Shown: positions 8,204 through 18,604 of the stretch, in pieces
How positions within the stretch are numbered: position 1 is the stretch's first letter
Layout of the letters: the number at the start of each line of letters is the position of its first letter
IMG/VR virus record: IMGVR_UViG_3300008110_000207
Location: 1 to 64,000 of that record
Source: a virus
Length of the DNA stretch: 64,000 nucleotides
Reading direction: 5' to 3' (one strand)
Notes under the pieces: model-generated
What the model was told of the DNA's origin: nothing
The model's database searches: none
The model's input: the letters and a program-made list of their open reading frames with translations, nothing else
Translations under genes and position numbers: made by a program

Positions 8204-11200
8204 TGGCAGAACAGAACTTTAGGGTAAAGCGCGGGCTAGAAGTAGGTGTAGGTGGTACAGTTTTAATTGCAACACCGTTAGGAAATGTTGGTGTAGGGAT
8301 AACAAATCCATTAGGTACATTTCAAGTAGGTGCCGCAATTACAATGTATGGTGCTAGTGGAATCATTAGTGCTACTAGATTTGATGGAAGTATAAATGCA
8401 CCAGGTAAGACATATTATGTTGCGACAAATGGAAGTGATGGTAATACTGGAAATAATTTAAACGAACCATATGCCACACTTAAACATGCTCTGAGTGTTG
8501 CAACGTCTGGTGATACGATTTTTGTTCAGTCAGGTACATTCACTGAAATTTTTCCACTAACAGTTCCAGTTGGTGTAACTATTAGAGGTGTTGGTCTTCG
8601 TGGTACATTCATTCAACCAACAGAAGGAACAAAGCAGAATGATGGATTCTTGCTTAATGGTGAAACGACAGTTGAAGATTTAAGTATTGGTAATTTTTAT
8701 GAACCTGGTTATGGTTTTAGATTCGCAAACAACAGTAAGACCACAACTCGTTCACCATACATTCAGAGAGTAACAGTATTAAACAGAGGATCAGTCACTT
8801 CCTCTACAGATCCATATGGATTTGATACTCCACATTCGCCACCATCTACTTACAAAGCAGGTCGTGGTGCATTAATTGATGGTAGTGTCGTTACTACAGA
8901 CACACTTGAACCAGCAATGTTGTTCAATGAGTGTACATTTATCACTCCTAACAACACTGCACTAGAGATGACCAACGGTGCAAGAACCGAATGGGTCAAC
9001 TGTTTCTCTTATCTTGCTGATAAAGGAATTCATGCATATGATGGAACTGTTGGTGTAGCAAGTACTGGTTATGTAAGAATTAAAACTTCTGGAATTATTA
9101 CCGGTGGTTCTGGATATCCAACCACGAATGACGAACTTTATTACCTTGAAGCAAACTATAGGTCTGGTACTTATTCTCAAGTAGGAACTGCACTTACAAT
9201 CACCAGAGTCGGCCATGGTTTGACTGTTGGAGATAGAGTTTTTGCTGACTTTACTTCTGGTACGGCAACAGATGGATTCTATCGTGTTACTGGATACGTT
9301 GGAGTTAATACATTCTCTGTTACCATGGCAGGTTCTGCAACCACCAGTGGTAATATATCTTACAAAGAAGCACTTGGATTTGGTACGGTTAGGAGTTATA
9401 CCTCAGCAACTGGTCTTTCTTCAATTACTGGTAAGGGTGAGGGACTATTTGAACTCCCAACATCGAGACTTGGCAAGACTGTAACTGCTTATGGTGATGC
9501 CCAGTTATCGACACTGCAGAAAAAGATTGGAACTGCATCTTTATATCTTGATGGTACAGGAGACTATGCGAGATGTGAAGGTGGATCAGACTTTGCATTC
9601 TCTGGAAACTTTACAGCAGAAACATGGATTTATCCAACAAGTGTAACTGGAAGTCGTTATCTTTTCTCATTAGGAACCGAAACAACTGGTAGATATCACC
9701 TTTCATTGGAAAGTGGAGTTGTAACTGGTAATTTCTTTGGCAGTGCTTCTACAACGTTTGGTGGTTCGATTTCGATCAATACCTGGACACACATTGCATT
9801 AGTTCGTTCTGGATCAACAATTACTGCTTATGTTAATGGAACTGCACTTGGTACGACAGAAACAAATTCTTCATCCATTGGTAACACTGGACAACTGACA
9901 ATTGGTGCTGATAGTTCTTCATCCAATGTTTTTGTTGGTTATATTGATGAAGTTAGAATTTCAAATACTGCAAGATATACTGGAACTTTCACTCCATCAA
10001 CAACTCAATTTAATTCTGATGGTAGTGATAAACTTCTTCTCCATCTTGATGGTGCATCTGCCAGTACTTCTTTTATTGATAGTTCAATTCCAGCACAAGA
10101 CATTCGTTGGGTTCGTTCTGGTGTAGGAATTGCAACGGCAACTAAAATTACATTAGCAGACTATCAGCAGTTTGGTGCTGAAATGAGATCTATCGGATCT
10201 GCTGTAGTCTTTGGTAATACTGGTATTAGTGCTGATGGACCAGGTGTTGGTCTCCGATTGTTTGCATTTAACTTCGGACACATTGGATCAGGAAAAGATT
10301 TTAGTCAAGACATATCTTTAGTCAATCAAGCAGATGAGGTTGTAACTTCTAATAATGCAAATGTTTATTTTGTTTCTATTGACCAGTCTGGAGACTTTAG
10401 AGTTGGTGAGGCATTTTATGTCAATCAGGAAGCAGGTACTGTAAACTTTGGTGGACAGAACTTTACACTTAATAGTCTTTCTGATCTAAATGTTACGGAC
10501 GGGACAAATACAAATACTTTAACACCAACTTATCTGACAGTTGGTAATATTCAGATATCTGGAAATGAGATCACATCAACTTCTGGTGATATCAATATCA
10601 ATCCATCGGGAAATTCCGAAACTAATATTGATGGTAACCTAAATGTCAGTGGTATTCTGACAGCATCTGTTCTTCAAACCAGTGCCTTACAAATAGGAGA
10701 TTCTTCTATTGCAATTGATGATACTGGTTCTAATGGAACAATCAGATTCAATACTGATAATATAGAAGCATTTAGAATTAATAATTCTCAAAATATTGGT
10801 ATAGGAACCACAAATCCAACTGCAAGGCTTGATGTATTTGGTGATTCTAGATTTACTGGTATTATAACTGCTTTAAAATTTGATGGTCAATTAAATTCTG
10901 GTATTGCTACAATCTCAACTGGTATTGTCACCAATCTAATAACTTCGGGTATTGGCACTATCAATACTGCTTCGGTTGATTTAGCATACGTTAAGTCTGG
11001 TATTGTTACTAACCTAACAACCACTGGTATTGGTACTATCAATACTGCATCAGTTGATCTTGGTTATGTTAAGACTGGTATTGTAACCAACTTAACAACA
11101 ACTGGAATTGCTACGATTGCAATAGCATCAGTTGATCTTGCTTACGTTAAGACTGGTATTGTAACCAACTTAACAACAACTGGAATTGCTACGATTGCAA

Positions 11201-14200
11201 TAGCATCAGTTGATCTTGCTTATGTTAAGTCTGGTATTGTCACTAACTTAACGACCACTGGCATTGCAACTATTAATACTGCTTCGGTTGACTTAGCATA
11301 CGTTAAGTCTGGTATCGTAACCAATTTAACCACAACTGGTATTGGTACTATCAATACTGCTTCGGTTGACTTAGCATACGTTAAGTCTGGTATCGTAACC
11401 AATTTAACCACAACTGGTATTGGTACTATCAATACTGCATCAGTTGATCTTGCTTATGTTAACACAGGTATCGTAACCAACCTTTCCACTAGTGGAATTG
11501 CTACTATTGCTACTGCATCAGTTGACTTAGCATACGTTAAGTCTGGTATTATAACCAACTTAACTGCAAGTGGTATTGCAACTATTAATACTGCTTCAGT
11601 TGACTTAGCATACGTTAATTCTGGTATCGTAACTAATCTGACTACAACTGGTATTGGTACGATAACCACTCTTAATGCAACCACTGGTAATATTGTTACT
11701 GGGGTTATAACTGATTTAAGTGGTTCTACCGCAACTTATACGACTGGTAATATTGTAACTGGTATTGTAACCAATCTAATAACTTCGGGTATTGGTACAA
11801 TTGCTACTGCTTCAGTTGATCTTGGTTATGTTAAGACTGGTATTGTAACCAATCTGACTACAACTGGTATTGCTTCGATTGCAACTGGTGTTGTCACCAA
11901 TCTAATAACTTCGGGTATTGGCACTATCAATACGGCATCAATTGACTTAGCATACATTAAGTCTGGTATTGTAACCAATCTGACTACAACTGGTATTGGT
12001 ACAATTGCTACTGCTTCAGTTGATCTTGGTTATGTTAAGACTGGCATTATAACCAACTTAACTACATCTGGTATTGCTACGATTGCAACTCTCAATGCTA
12101 CAACTGGTAATATTGTTACTGGTTTAGTTACCACTATTTCTGGTACAACAGCAACTTATACGACTGGAAATATTGATACTCTTAATGCCACTACTGGTAA
12201 TATTGTTACTGGATTAGTTACTACTATTTCTGGTACTACTTTAAATTATAGTGGTGTTGGTACTATCACAACTTTAAATAGTACTAATTTTATTTCTGGC
12301 ATTGCTACAGCAACCACAAGACTTTCTACTGGTGCTTCTGGAGTTGGTATTAATATTACTCAGAATACTATTAGTGGTCCTTCTGAAGTTATTATTGATC
12401 CCGCTGGTGTTGGTGATAACACTGGATCAGTAAGAATTAAAGGTGACTTATATGTTGATGGCACTACAACACAAATCAATTCCACTTCTTTAGAAATTGC
12501 TGATTTTATTGTTGGTATTGCCTCAACTGCTACTACTGATTTATTAGCAGATGGTGCTGGTATTAAAATTGGACCAAATAATACCTTATTATATGATCAT
12601 GCCAATACAGCATTAAAGTCAAGTGAGAATTTTAATCTTGCTTCTGGTAAAGTTTATGAGATTGATGGTACTAATGTTCTTTCATCTACTACTCTTGGAA
12701 GTGGTGTTGTTAATTCTTCACTGACTTCGGTTGGAACATTAGGACAACTGAATGTTTCTGGTGTTGCCACATTCCAGAGTGATGTAAAACTTGGTGATAA
12801 TAATAATCTGTATTTTGGTGATGGAAATGATTTAAGAATTGTTCATGATGGATCAAATAGTTATATTACAGATCAAGGGACTGGAAATTTAGCTATTCTT
12901 GGTGATAATGAGGTATGGATTGGAAATACTGCTGCTTCAGAGTATAAAGCAAGATTTATTACTAACGGAGCAGTGGAACTTTATTATGATGCCTCCAAGA
13001 AGTTTGAAACCACAGGATATGGTGCTACTGTCTTTGGAACCTTACAGTCACCACAACTAAATGTAACTGGTATTGTTACAGCAACAGGCGGTATTCGTGT
13101 AGGTGCTGCTGGATCTATTGGTATTGGAACCACAAATCCAACTGCACCAATTACAATTTTCTCAACAGATATTCCACAATTAAAACTAAATGTTAGTGCT
13201 GACGGCATTAGATCTGAGGACCTGAGAACAAATAATACCAATACTTTTAATATAATTAACAAATTAAATATCACTCCTTGGCCTTCAAATACTTATTCAT
13301 TGCTGGATCTAGGAGTTGTAGATTCAAATGACTCATATACTGGTGGAATAAGGATTCATGCAGATGGAAATGTCGGTGGATCGAATAGAACTGCTATTGT
13401 TTTAGGTGCTTTTTATACTGGGCTTAGTGAGTTAAATGCTATAACTATTCGTGGAACAGGATTAGTCGGCATTGGATCTGCAGATCCAACATCAAAACTT
13501 GATGTTGGTGGCAATGTTAAAATTGTTGGTATCGTAACCGCATCATCTTTTGTTAAGTCTGGTGGTACCTCATCTCAGTTCTTAAAGGCAGATGGTTCAG
13601 TTGATTCTAGCACTTATCTGACTTCTTATACTGAGACTGACACACTCAATAGTGTTACAACTAGAGGTAATGTTACCAGTAATGGTATTTCAGTAGGTTT
13701 AGTAACTGTAACTCAACTTGTCATTGGTACAGGTGTAACTCTTACTTCTGGTGGTTTAAGAATAAACTCTGGTATCGTAACGGCATCTCAATTCGTAAGA
13801 TCTGGTGGTACCTCATCTCAGTTCTTAAAGGCAGATGGTTCAGTTGATTCTAGCACTTATCTGACTTCTTATACCGAAACTGATACTCTAGATTCTGTAA
13901 CCACAAGAGGAAGAACAACTTCTAACGGTATTTCGGTTGGAGTTCTAACTGCAACATCACTTATTAAGTCTGGTGGTACCTCATCTCAGTTCTTAAAGGC
14001 AGATGGTTCAGTTGACTCTTCAACATATTCAGGACAAATTGAAGTAAGAGAAGAAGGAACTCAAATTGGTACTGCCGCAACAACATTTAATTTTGTTGGT
14101 GCTGGAGTTACTGCTACTTATAATGCAGGTATTACAACTATCACTATTTCTGGTGGTGGAGGAGGTAGTGGTGCTCCTGGTGGATCTGATACTCAGGTTC

Positions 14201-16734
14201 AATTCAATGATGGTGGTTCAACTCTAGGTGGTGATTCTGGACTTACTTATAATAAGACAACTGATACCTTATCAGTTACTGGTGGTGTTAATGTCGGTAC
14301 TGGAGTTACGATTCTGCCTAGTGGAATCAGAATAAACACTGGTATTGTAACGGCACAATCATTTGTCGGTGATGGTTCTGGACTTACTGGAGTTGGTTTT
14401 GCCCTAACAGTCGGAACAAGAACTGCGGGAGTAAACAATAATGATGCAGTATCAAATGTTAAAGCAATTAGATTTGCTAAGACACCATTCAGCGTAACTG
14501 ATCTTGGTAGTGGAGAGGTATTGATTCAGTCTGAATCAACCTTTAACCCATGGTATGTTAATGGGCAAGGAACACTAAAGGCAACTGGTGAAGAGCCAAT
14601 TGAATTTATTGCTGGACCTGGCATTGCAATTACGACAAAAGAAGTTGCATCTGCTGGTATTGGAACCACCTTCTCTAAGGCAATTACATTTAATTCGGTG
14701 CCTTCTGGTTCTGATACTCAAATTCAATTTAATGATGGTGGATCAACCTTCGGTGGTGACTCTGGACTTACTTATAATAAGACAACTGATATTTTAAGTG
14801 TCACTGGTGGGGTTAATGTTGGTACTGGAGTTACTATTCTCCCTAGTGGTTTAAGAACGAATACTGGTATCGTAACGGCATCATCTTTCGTTAAGTCTGG
14901 TGGTACTTCATCACAGTTCTTAAAGGCAGATGGTTCTGTTGACTCTAGTGCCTATATAACTTCTTATGCCGAAACTGATACTTTAGATAGTGTAACGACT
15001 AGAGGAAGAACCACTACTAATGGTATTTCTGTTGGTCTTTTAACGGCAACATCAATTGTTAAGTCTGGTGGTACCTCATCTCAGTTCTTAAAGGCAGATG
15101 GTTCTGTTGACTCTAGTACCTATCTGACTACGACTGGTAATGGAATAAACCTAACAGGTATTGTTACTAGTATTGTTGCTGGAACTAATGTAACCATTTC
15201 TGGTTCTACTGGTCAAGTTACAATTAATGCTGGAGGTGGTGGTTCAAATATTGCTGTTCAGGATGAAGGTAGTCAAGTTGGCACCGCAGCAACAGTTCTT
15301 AATTTTGTTGGTGCTGGAGTTACTGCAACCTACAATGCTGGGATTACAACTATTACTATTTCTGGTGGAGGTGGTGGAGGATCCACTAACCCTGGTGGTT
15401 CTGATACTCAGGTTCAGTTTAACGATGGTGGATCAACTTTTGGTGGCGATAGTGGATTAACTTATAATAAGACCACTGATACTTTAAGTGTCACTGGTGG
15501 AGTTAATGTTGGTACTGGAGTTACAATTTTACCTAGTGGAATCAGAATAAACACTGGTATTGTAACGGCATCTCAATTCGTAAGATCTGGTGGTACCTCA
15601 TCACAGTTCTTAAAGGCAGATGGTTCAGTTGATTCTAGCACTTATCTGACTTCTTATACCGAAACTGATACTTTAGATAGTGTAACGACTAGAGGAAGAA
15701 CCACTACTAATGGTATTTCTGTTGGAATTATAACAGCAGCAAATCAGATAAAAATTCAAAGTTCTGATTCAAATCCAGGAAGAATTGATCTATTCTGTGA
15801 AATTGGAAATGCTCATTATACCAGACTTCAAGCTGCACCTCATAATCAATATGGTGGCAATGCCGTTGTTGTTCTTCCTGCAATAAATGGAGACATGGTT
15901 ATTGGCAATACTTCTGTTGCTATCGATGAAAATATTAATACGACAGGAATTATTACAGCAAATTCTTTTGTCAAACCTGGATCCACATCATCAGAATTCT
16001 TGAAGGGAGATGGTTCTACTGATGCTAACACTTATCTAACTACAACTGGTAATGGAGTAAATCTAACAGGTATTGTTACCAGTATTGTTGCTGGTACTAA
16101 TGTCACCATCTCTGGTTCTACTGGTAAAGTAACTATTAATGCTAGTGGAGGTGGTGGTTCTTCTCTTACGGTTCAAGAAGAAGGATCTAATGTAGGCACT
16201 GCTGCGACAACACTTAACTTTGTCGGTTCTGGTGTCACTGCCACTTATTCTGGTGGAACTGCTACGATTACTATTTCTGGTGGTGGAGGCGGGGGTGGAG
16301 GAACACCTGGTGGTTCTGATACTCAAATTCAATTTAACGATGGTGGATCCACCTTCGGTGGTGATAGTGGATTAACTTATAATAAGACAACTGATACCTT
16401 GACTGTTGCTGGTGGCATTATTGTAACTGGTGTCGTAACTGCAACAGACTTTAACTCAAGTTCTGATGCTGCATTAAAGAATAATGTACGCACGATTGAA
16501 GATCCACTTGCAAAAGTGATGTCAATTCGTGGTGTTAATTTTGAATGGAAAGAAAATGGTCAGTCTTCTGCTGGTGTACTTGCACAAGAGATTGAAAAAA
16601 TTATGCCAGAACTAGTTAGAAATTCAACAGATAATATCAAGTCTGTTAACTATAATGGTTTGATTGGTCTTCTCATTGAGGTTGTCAAAGAACAGCAAAA
16701 TCAAATAAATGAATTGAAGTCAAAACTATCATAA
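8203..16734 (+). CDS. Giant virion fibre/adhesin with beta-helix, LamG-like lectin and C-terminal S74 chaperone
   Basis: The 2843-residue product starts at TTG 8203 (MAEQNFRVKRGLEVGVGGT), set by the AGGGGAT site. Visible order: attachment-type N-terminus; a pectin-lyase-like beta-helix segment from about residue 67 (KTYYVATNGSDGNTG, ATLKHALSVA); a HGLTVGDRVF module; a LamG/concanavalin-like lectin domain at about 440-605 (FTAETWIYP, WTHIALVRSGSTITAYVNG, GYIDEVRIS); VDLAYVKTGIVTNLTT repeats at about 900-1296; the GPSE-IDPAG module near 1390; a run of SSQFLKADGSVDSSTY repeats from about 1785; and an S74 intramolecular chaperone at about 2754-2843 (SSDAALKNNV, AGVLAQEIEKIMPE). S74 domains trimerise fibres and then self-cleave at the Ser of the SD motif. 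It is a probable host-recognition fibre of carbohydrate-binding type. Confidence 0.88.
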   Translation: MAEQNFRVKRGLEVGVGGTVLIATPLGNVGVGITNPLGTFQVGAAITMYGASGIISATRFDGSINAPGKTYYVATNGSDGNTGNNLNEPYATLKHALSVATSGDTIFVQSGTFTEIFPLTVPVGVTIRGVGLRGTFIQPTEGTKQNDGFLLNGETTVEDLSIGNFYEPGYGFRFANNSKTTTRSPYIQRVTVLNRGSVTSSTDPYGFDTPHSPPSTYKAGRGALIDGSVVTTDTLEPAMLFNECTFITPNNTALEMTNGARTEWVNCFSYLADKGIHAYDGTVGVASTGYVRIKTSGIITGGSGYPTTNDELYYLEANYRSGTYSQVGTALTITRVGHGLTVGDRVFADFTSGTATDGFYRVTGYVGVNTFSVTMAGSATTSGNISYKEALGFGTVRSYTSATGLSSITGKGEGLFELPTSRLGKTVTAYGDAQLSTLQKKIGTASLYLDGTGDYARCEGGSDFAFSGNFTAETWIYPTSVTGSRYLFSLGTETTGRYHLSLESGVVTGNFFGSASTTFGGSISINTWTHIALVRSGSTITAYVNGTALGTTETNSSSIGNTGQLTIGADSSSSNVFVGYIDEVRISNTARYTGTFTPSTTQFNSDGSDKLLLHLDGASASTSFIDSSIPAQDIRWVRSGVGIATATKITLADYQQFGAEMRSIGSAVVFGNTGISADGPGVGLRLFAFNFGHIGSGKDFSQDISLVNQADEVVTSNNANVYFVSIDQSGDFRVGEAFYVNQEAGTVNFGGQNFTLNSLSDLNVTDGTNTNTLTPTYLTVGNIQISGNEITSTSGDININPSGNSETNIDGNLNVSGILTASVLQTSALQIGDSSIAIDDTGSNGTIRFNTDNIEAFRINNSQNIGIGTTNPTARLDVFGDSRFTGIITALKFDGQLNSGIATISTGIVTNLITSGIGTINTASVDLAYVKSGIVTNLTTTGIGTINTASVDLGYVKTGIVTNLTTTGIATIAIASVDLAYVKTGIVTNLTTTGIATIAIASVDLAYVKSGIVTNLTTTGIATINTASVDLAYVKSGIVTNLTTTGIGTINTASVDLAYVKSGIVTNLTTTGIGTINTASVDLAYVNTGIVTNLSTSGIATIATASVDLAYVKSGIITNLTASGIATINTASVDLAYVNSGIVTNLTTTGIGTITTLNATTGNIVTGVITDLSGSTATYTTGNIVTGIVTNLITSGIGTIATASVDLGYVKTGIVTNLTTTGIASIATGVVTNLITSGIGTINTASIDLAYIKSGIVTNLTTTGIGTIATASVDLGYVKTGIITNLTTSGIATIATLNATTGNIVTGLVTTISGTTATYTTGNIDTLNATTGNIVTGLVTTISGTTLNYSGVGTITTLNSTNFISGIATATTRLSTGASGVGINITQNTISGPSEVIIDPAGVGDNTGSVRIKGDLYVDGTTTQINSTSLEIADFIVGIASTATTDLLADGAGIKIGPNNTLLYDHANTALKSSENFNLASGKVYEIDGTNVLSSTTLGSGVVNSSLTSVGTLGQLNVSGVATFQSDVKLGDNNNLYFGDGNDLRIVHDGSNSYITDQGTGNLAILGDNEVWIGNTAASEYKARFITNGAVELYYDASKKFETTGYGATVFGTLQSPQLNVTGIVTATGGIRVGAAGSIGIGTTNPTAPITIFSTDIPQLKLNVSADGIRSEDLRTNNTNTFNIINKLNITPWPSNTYSLLDLGVVDSNDSYTGGIRIHADGNVGGSNRTAIVLGAFYTGLSELNAITIRGTGLVGIGSADPTSKLDVGGNVKIVGIVTASSFVKSGGTSSQFLKADGSVDSSTYLTSYTETDTLNSVTTRGNVTSNGISVGLVTVTQLVIGTGVTLTSGGLRINSGIVTASQFVRSGGTSSQFLKADGSVDSSTYLTSYTETDTLDSVTTRGRTTSNGISVGVLTATSLIKSGGTSSQFLKADGSVDSSTYSGQIEVREEGTQIGTAATTFNFVGAGVTATYNAGITTITISGGGGGSGAPGGSDTQVQFNDGGSTLGGDSGLTYNKTTDTLSVTGGVNVGTGVTILPSGIRINTGIVTAQSFVGDGSGLTGVGFALTVGTRTAGVNNNDAVSNVKAIRFAKTPFSVTDLGSGEVLIQSESTFNPWYVNGQGTLKATGEEPIEFIAGPGIAITTKEVASAGIGTTFSKAITFNSVPSGSDTQIQFNDGGSTFGGDSGLTYNKTTDILSVTGGVNVGTGVTILPSGLRTNTGIVTASSFVKSGGTSSQFLKADGSVDSSAYITSYAETDTLDSVTTRGRTTTNGISVGLLTATSIVKSGGTSSQFLKADGSVDSSTYLTTTGNGINLTGIVTSIVAGTNVTISGSTGQVTINAGGGGSNIAVQDEGSQVGTAATVLNFVGAGVTATYNAGITTITISGGGGGGSTNPGGSDTQVQFNDGGSTFGGDSGLTYNKTTDTLSVTGGVNVGTGVTILPSGIRINTGIVTASQFVRSGGTSSQFLKADGSVDSSTYLTSYTETDTLDSVTTRGRTTTNGISVGIITAANQIKIQSSDSNPGRIDLFCEIGNAHYTRLQAAPHNQYGGNAVVVLPAINGDMVIGNTSVAIDENINTTGIITANSFVKPGSTSSEFLKGDGSTDANTYLTTTGNGVNLTGIVTSIVAGTNVTISGSTGKVTINASGGGGSSLTVQEEGSNVGTAATTLNFVGSGVTATYSGGTATITISGGGGGGGGTPGGSDTQIQFNDGGSTFGGDSGLTYNKTTDTLTVAGGIIVTGVVTATDFNSSSDAALKNNVRTIEDPLAKVMSIRGVNFEWKENGQSSAGVLAQEIEKIMPELVRNSTDNIKSVNYNGLIGLLIEVVKEQQNQINELKSKLS

Positions 16735-16737
16735 ATA
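16731..16737 (+). promoter_or_regulatory. T4-like late promoter ATAAATA
   Basis: The element overlaps the TAA stop of the giant fibre gene and lies 42 bp before the next ATG at 16779. Confidence 0.65.
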
Positions 16738-16778
16738 ATAATAACATACCCAGTGGAAACACGACGACGGTAACGTAA

Positions 16779-18590
16779 ATGGCAATTAAGATATCAGGAT
16801 CAACTATTATTGATGATAGTAGAAATATTATCAATGCAAGTACTCTTACTGTTGGATCTGGTGCCACTATTTCATCTAGTGGAATTCGTATTAATACTGG
16901 AATTATAACCGCACAATCATTTGTTGGGGATGGTTCTGGTCTTACTGGAGTTACTGCAACAGGATCTGGCGTTGTTGTTCAAGAAGAAGGTGCTAATGTA
17001 GGAACAGCAACAACTATTAATTTTGTTGGTGCAGGTGCCACTGCAGTATTCTCTAATGGTGTTGCCACTATTACGATCTCTGGTGGTGAAGGTGGTGGTG
17101 GTGGTGGTTCTAGTGTGGGTACAGGAATTACACTTGGGACACCCACTGACACTTCTTTTGCCGATGGTCTATTATCTTTTACTCCAACCACTACAGTTAC
17201 TGATGCTATTGATGAAGTTAATGAGATTTTAAATAAACTTGCACCATCAAAACCAGCTAATTTATCAACTTTAACTCTTTCTCTTGCATCATCTTATTCT
17301 GCAACACAAACAAGCACCGGAACAGTAAGAACTATTGTTACTAACAGTGCATCTCCTGCGACAAATACTACTTCTAATTTTTATGATGCTGATTCTGGAA
17401 CTCTAACAGCATTTATTGATAATGTTGGTGTAGGAACAACTGCATTGACAACTGCAACTAATACCGGAACTTTCGGTTCTTTAAATGTTGTTTCAGAATC
17501 AGATCCTTATTCTGGTCAAGCTGGAAAAGAAGGATTCTGGAAACAAATGACCGCAAGAATAGTTCCAGCTTCTTCATTGTCTGTTGGTATTCATACATAT
17601 AACCTTACGCATAGTGGAACTGGAAGCACCCCAAATTTGACATTTTATGTGGATGATCCAGTAGCCACAACTGTTACTGGAATTAGTACAACTTATCCAA
17701 ATACGACCTCACACTATATTAGTGGTGTTCCAACAGTGAGTTTTGGATCAACATTTTCTGTCAATTTTACTGTTAACAATGCAATAAAAAGTTTTTATAA
17801 TACCACCAGAATCGCAGAAGTTAGTGCATCCACAATTTTAAGTACAAGTGCAACAAGAGTTCTCACTGGAACTCAAACCCCCAGTGCAGCAGTAACTGTT
17901 TCAGATTTGCCACTTACTGTTGGAAGTAACAAGTATTCAGAAACAAATACTATAACAATAACGAGTTATAACTCACAAGGATCCTCAGGAACAGCGACAC
18001 ATTCACTTAGAGTAAGAGTTGATACATTATCTGCCACTAACGAAAATAGTAGAAAACCCTCTGGAACAGGTCAGTATCCAACAACTGGATATACTTCTAC
18101 TTATGATTCTAATGCTGATTTAAAAACAACATATACTAATGAACTTCAGTTTCTAAATGGAAAATTCCAATGGCCTAGTGGTACTTATACCAATAATCTT
18201 CCAGTAGTGGGACCAGACTATGCTACTGGTATGGGCGCTGGTGATCGGTGGGTAACGTTTAATCCACAATCTGTTACCGCATGTAGTAGTTTTGATTTAA
18301 CTTTTACTGGTTCTTCTAACTTTGGTAGTAGTGCACTTATGAGTGGTATTAAAATCTATGCAAAAATTGAAGGAGTTACTGGGTGGATTGACGGTAATGC
18401 AGCATTCTCACCTGGAACAAGTCCATCTGCAGATGGAGCAGCTGCACTGGTAGTTGGTAATAGCACTGCCACTGTGAAAAGAATTACTTTCGGTGCAACT
18501 ACTAGAACTGGTCAACTATACATACGTATAGGTCTTCCAGCTTCAAGTAATAAAACTTTTAATAATATAACAATTAGTAACGTATCTTAA
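16779..18590 (+). CDS. Virion structural fibre protein (603 aa)
   Basis: The N-terminal 115 residues share modules with neighbouring fibre genes: GSGATISSSGIRINTGIITA, SFVGDGSGLTG, and VVQEEGANVGTATTINFVG ending in a polyglycine stretch (GGEGGGGGGSS). The rest (about 140-603) is a unique Thr/Ser/Asn-rich all-beta region with no recognised catalytic motif. No S74 domain is present. It follows a late promoter, in line with a virion component. The shared N-terminal cassette suggests exchangeable C-terminal tips, which is inference. Confidence 0.8.
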   Translation: MAIKISGSTIIDDSRNIINASTLTVGSGATISSSGIRINTGIITAQSFVGDGSGLTGVTATGSGVVVQEEGANVGTATTINFVGAGATAVFSNGVATITISGGEGGGGGGSSVGTGITLGTPTDTSFADGLLSFTPTTTVTDAIDEVNEILNKLAPSKPANLSTLTLSLASSYSATQTSTGTVRTIVTNSASPATNTTSNFYDADSGTLTAFIDNVGVGTTALTTATNTGTFGSLNVVSESDPYSGQAGKEGFWKQMTARIVPASSLSVGIHTYNLTHSGTGSTPNLTFYVDDPVATTVTGISTTYPNTTSHYISGVPTVSFGSTFSVNFTVNNAIKSFYNTTRIAEVSASTILSTSATRVLTGTQTPSAAVTVSDLPLTVGSNKYSETNTITITSYNSQGSSGTATHSLRVRVDTLSATNENSRKPSGTGQYPTTGYTSTYDSNADLKTTYTNELQFLNGKFQWPSGTYTNNLPVVGPDYATGMGAGDRWVTFNPQSVTACSSFDLTFTGSSNFGSSALMSGIKIYAKIEGVTGWIDGNAAFSPGTSPSADGAAALVVGNSTATVKRITFGATTRTGQLYIRIGLPASSNKTFNNITISNVS

Positions 18591-18604
18591 TACTGAGTAA
18601 ATAA

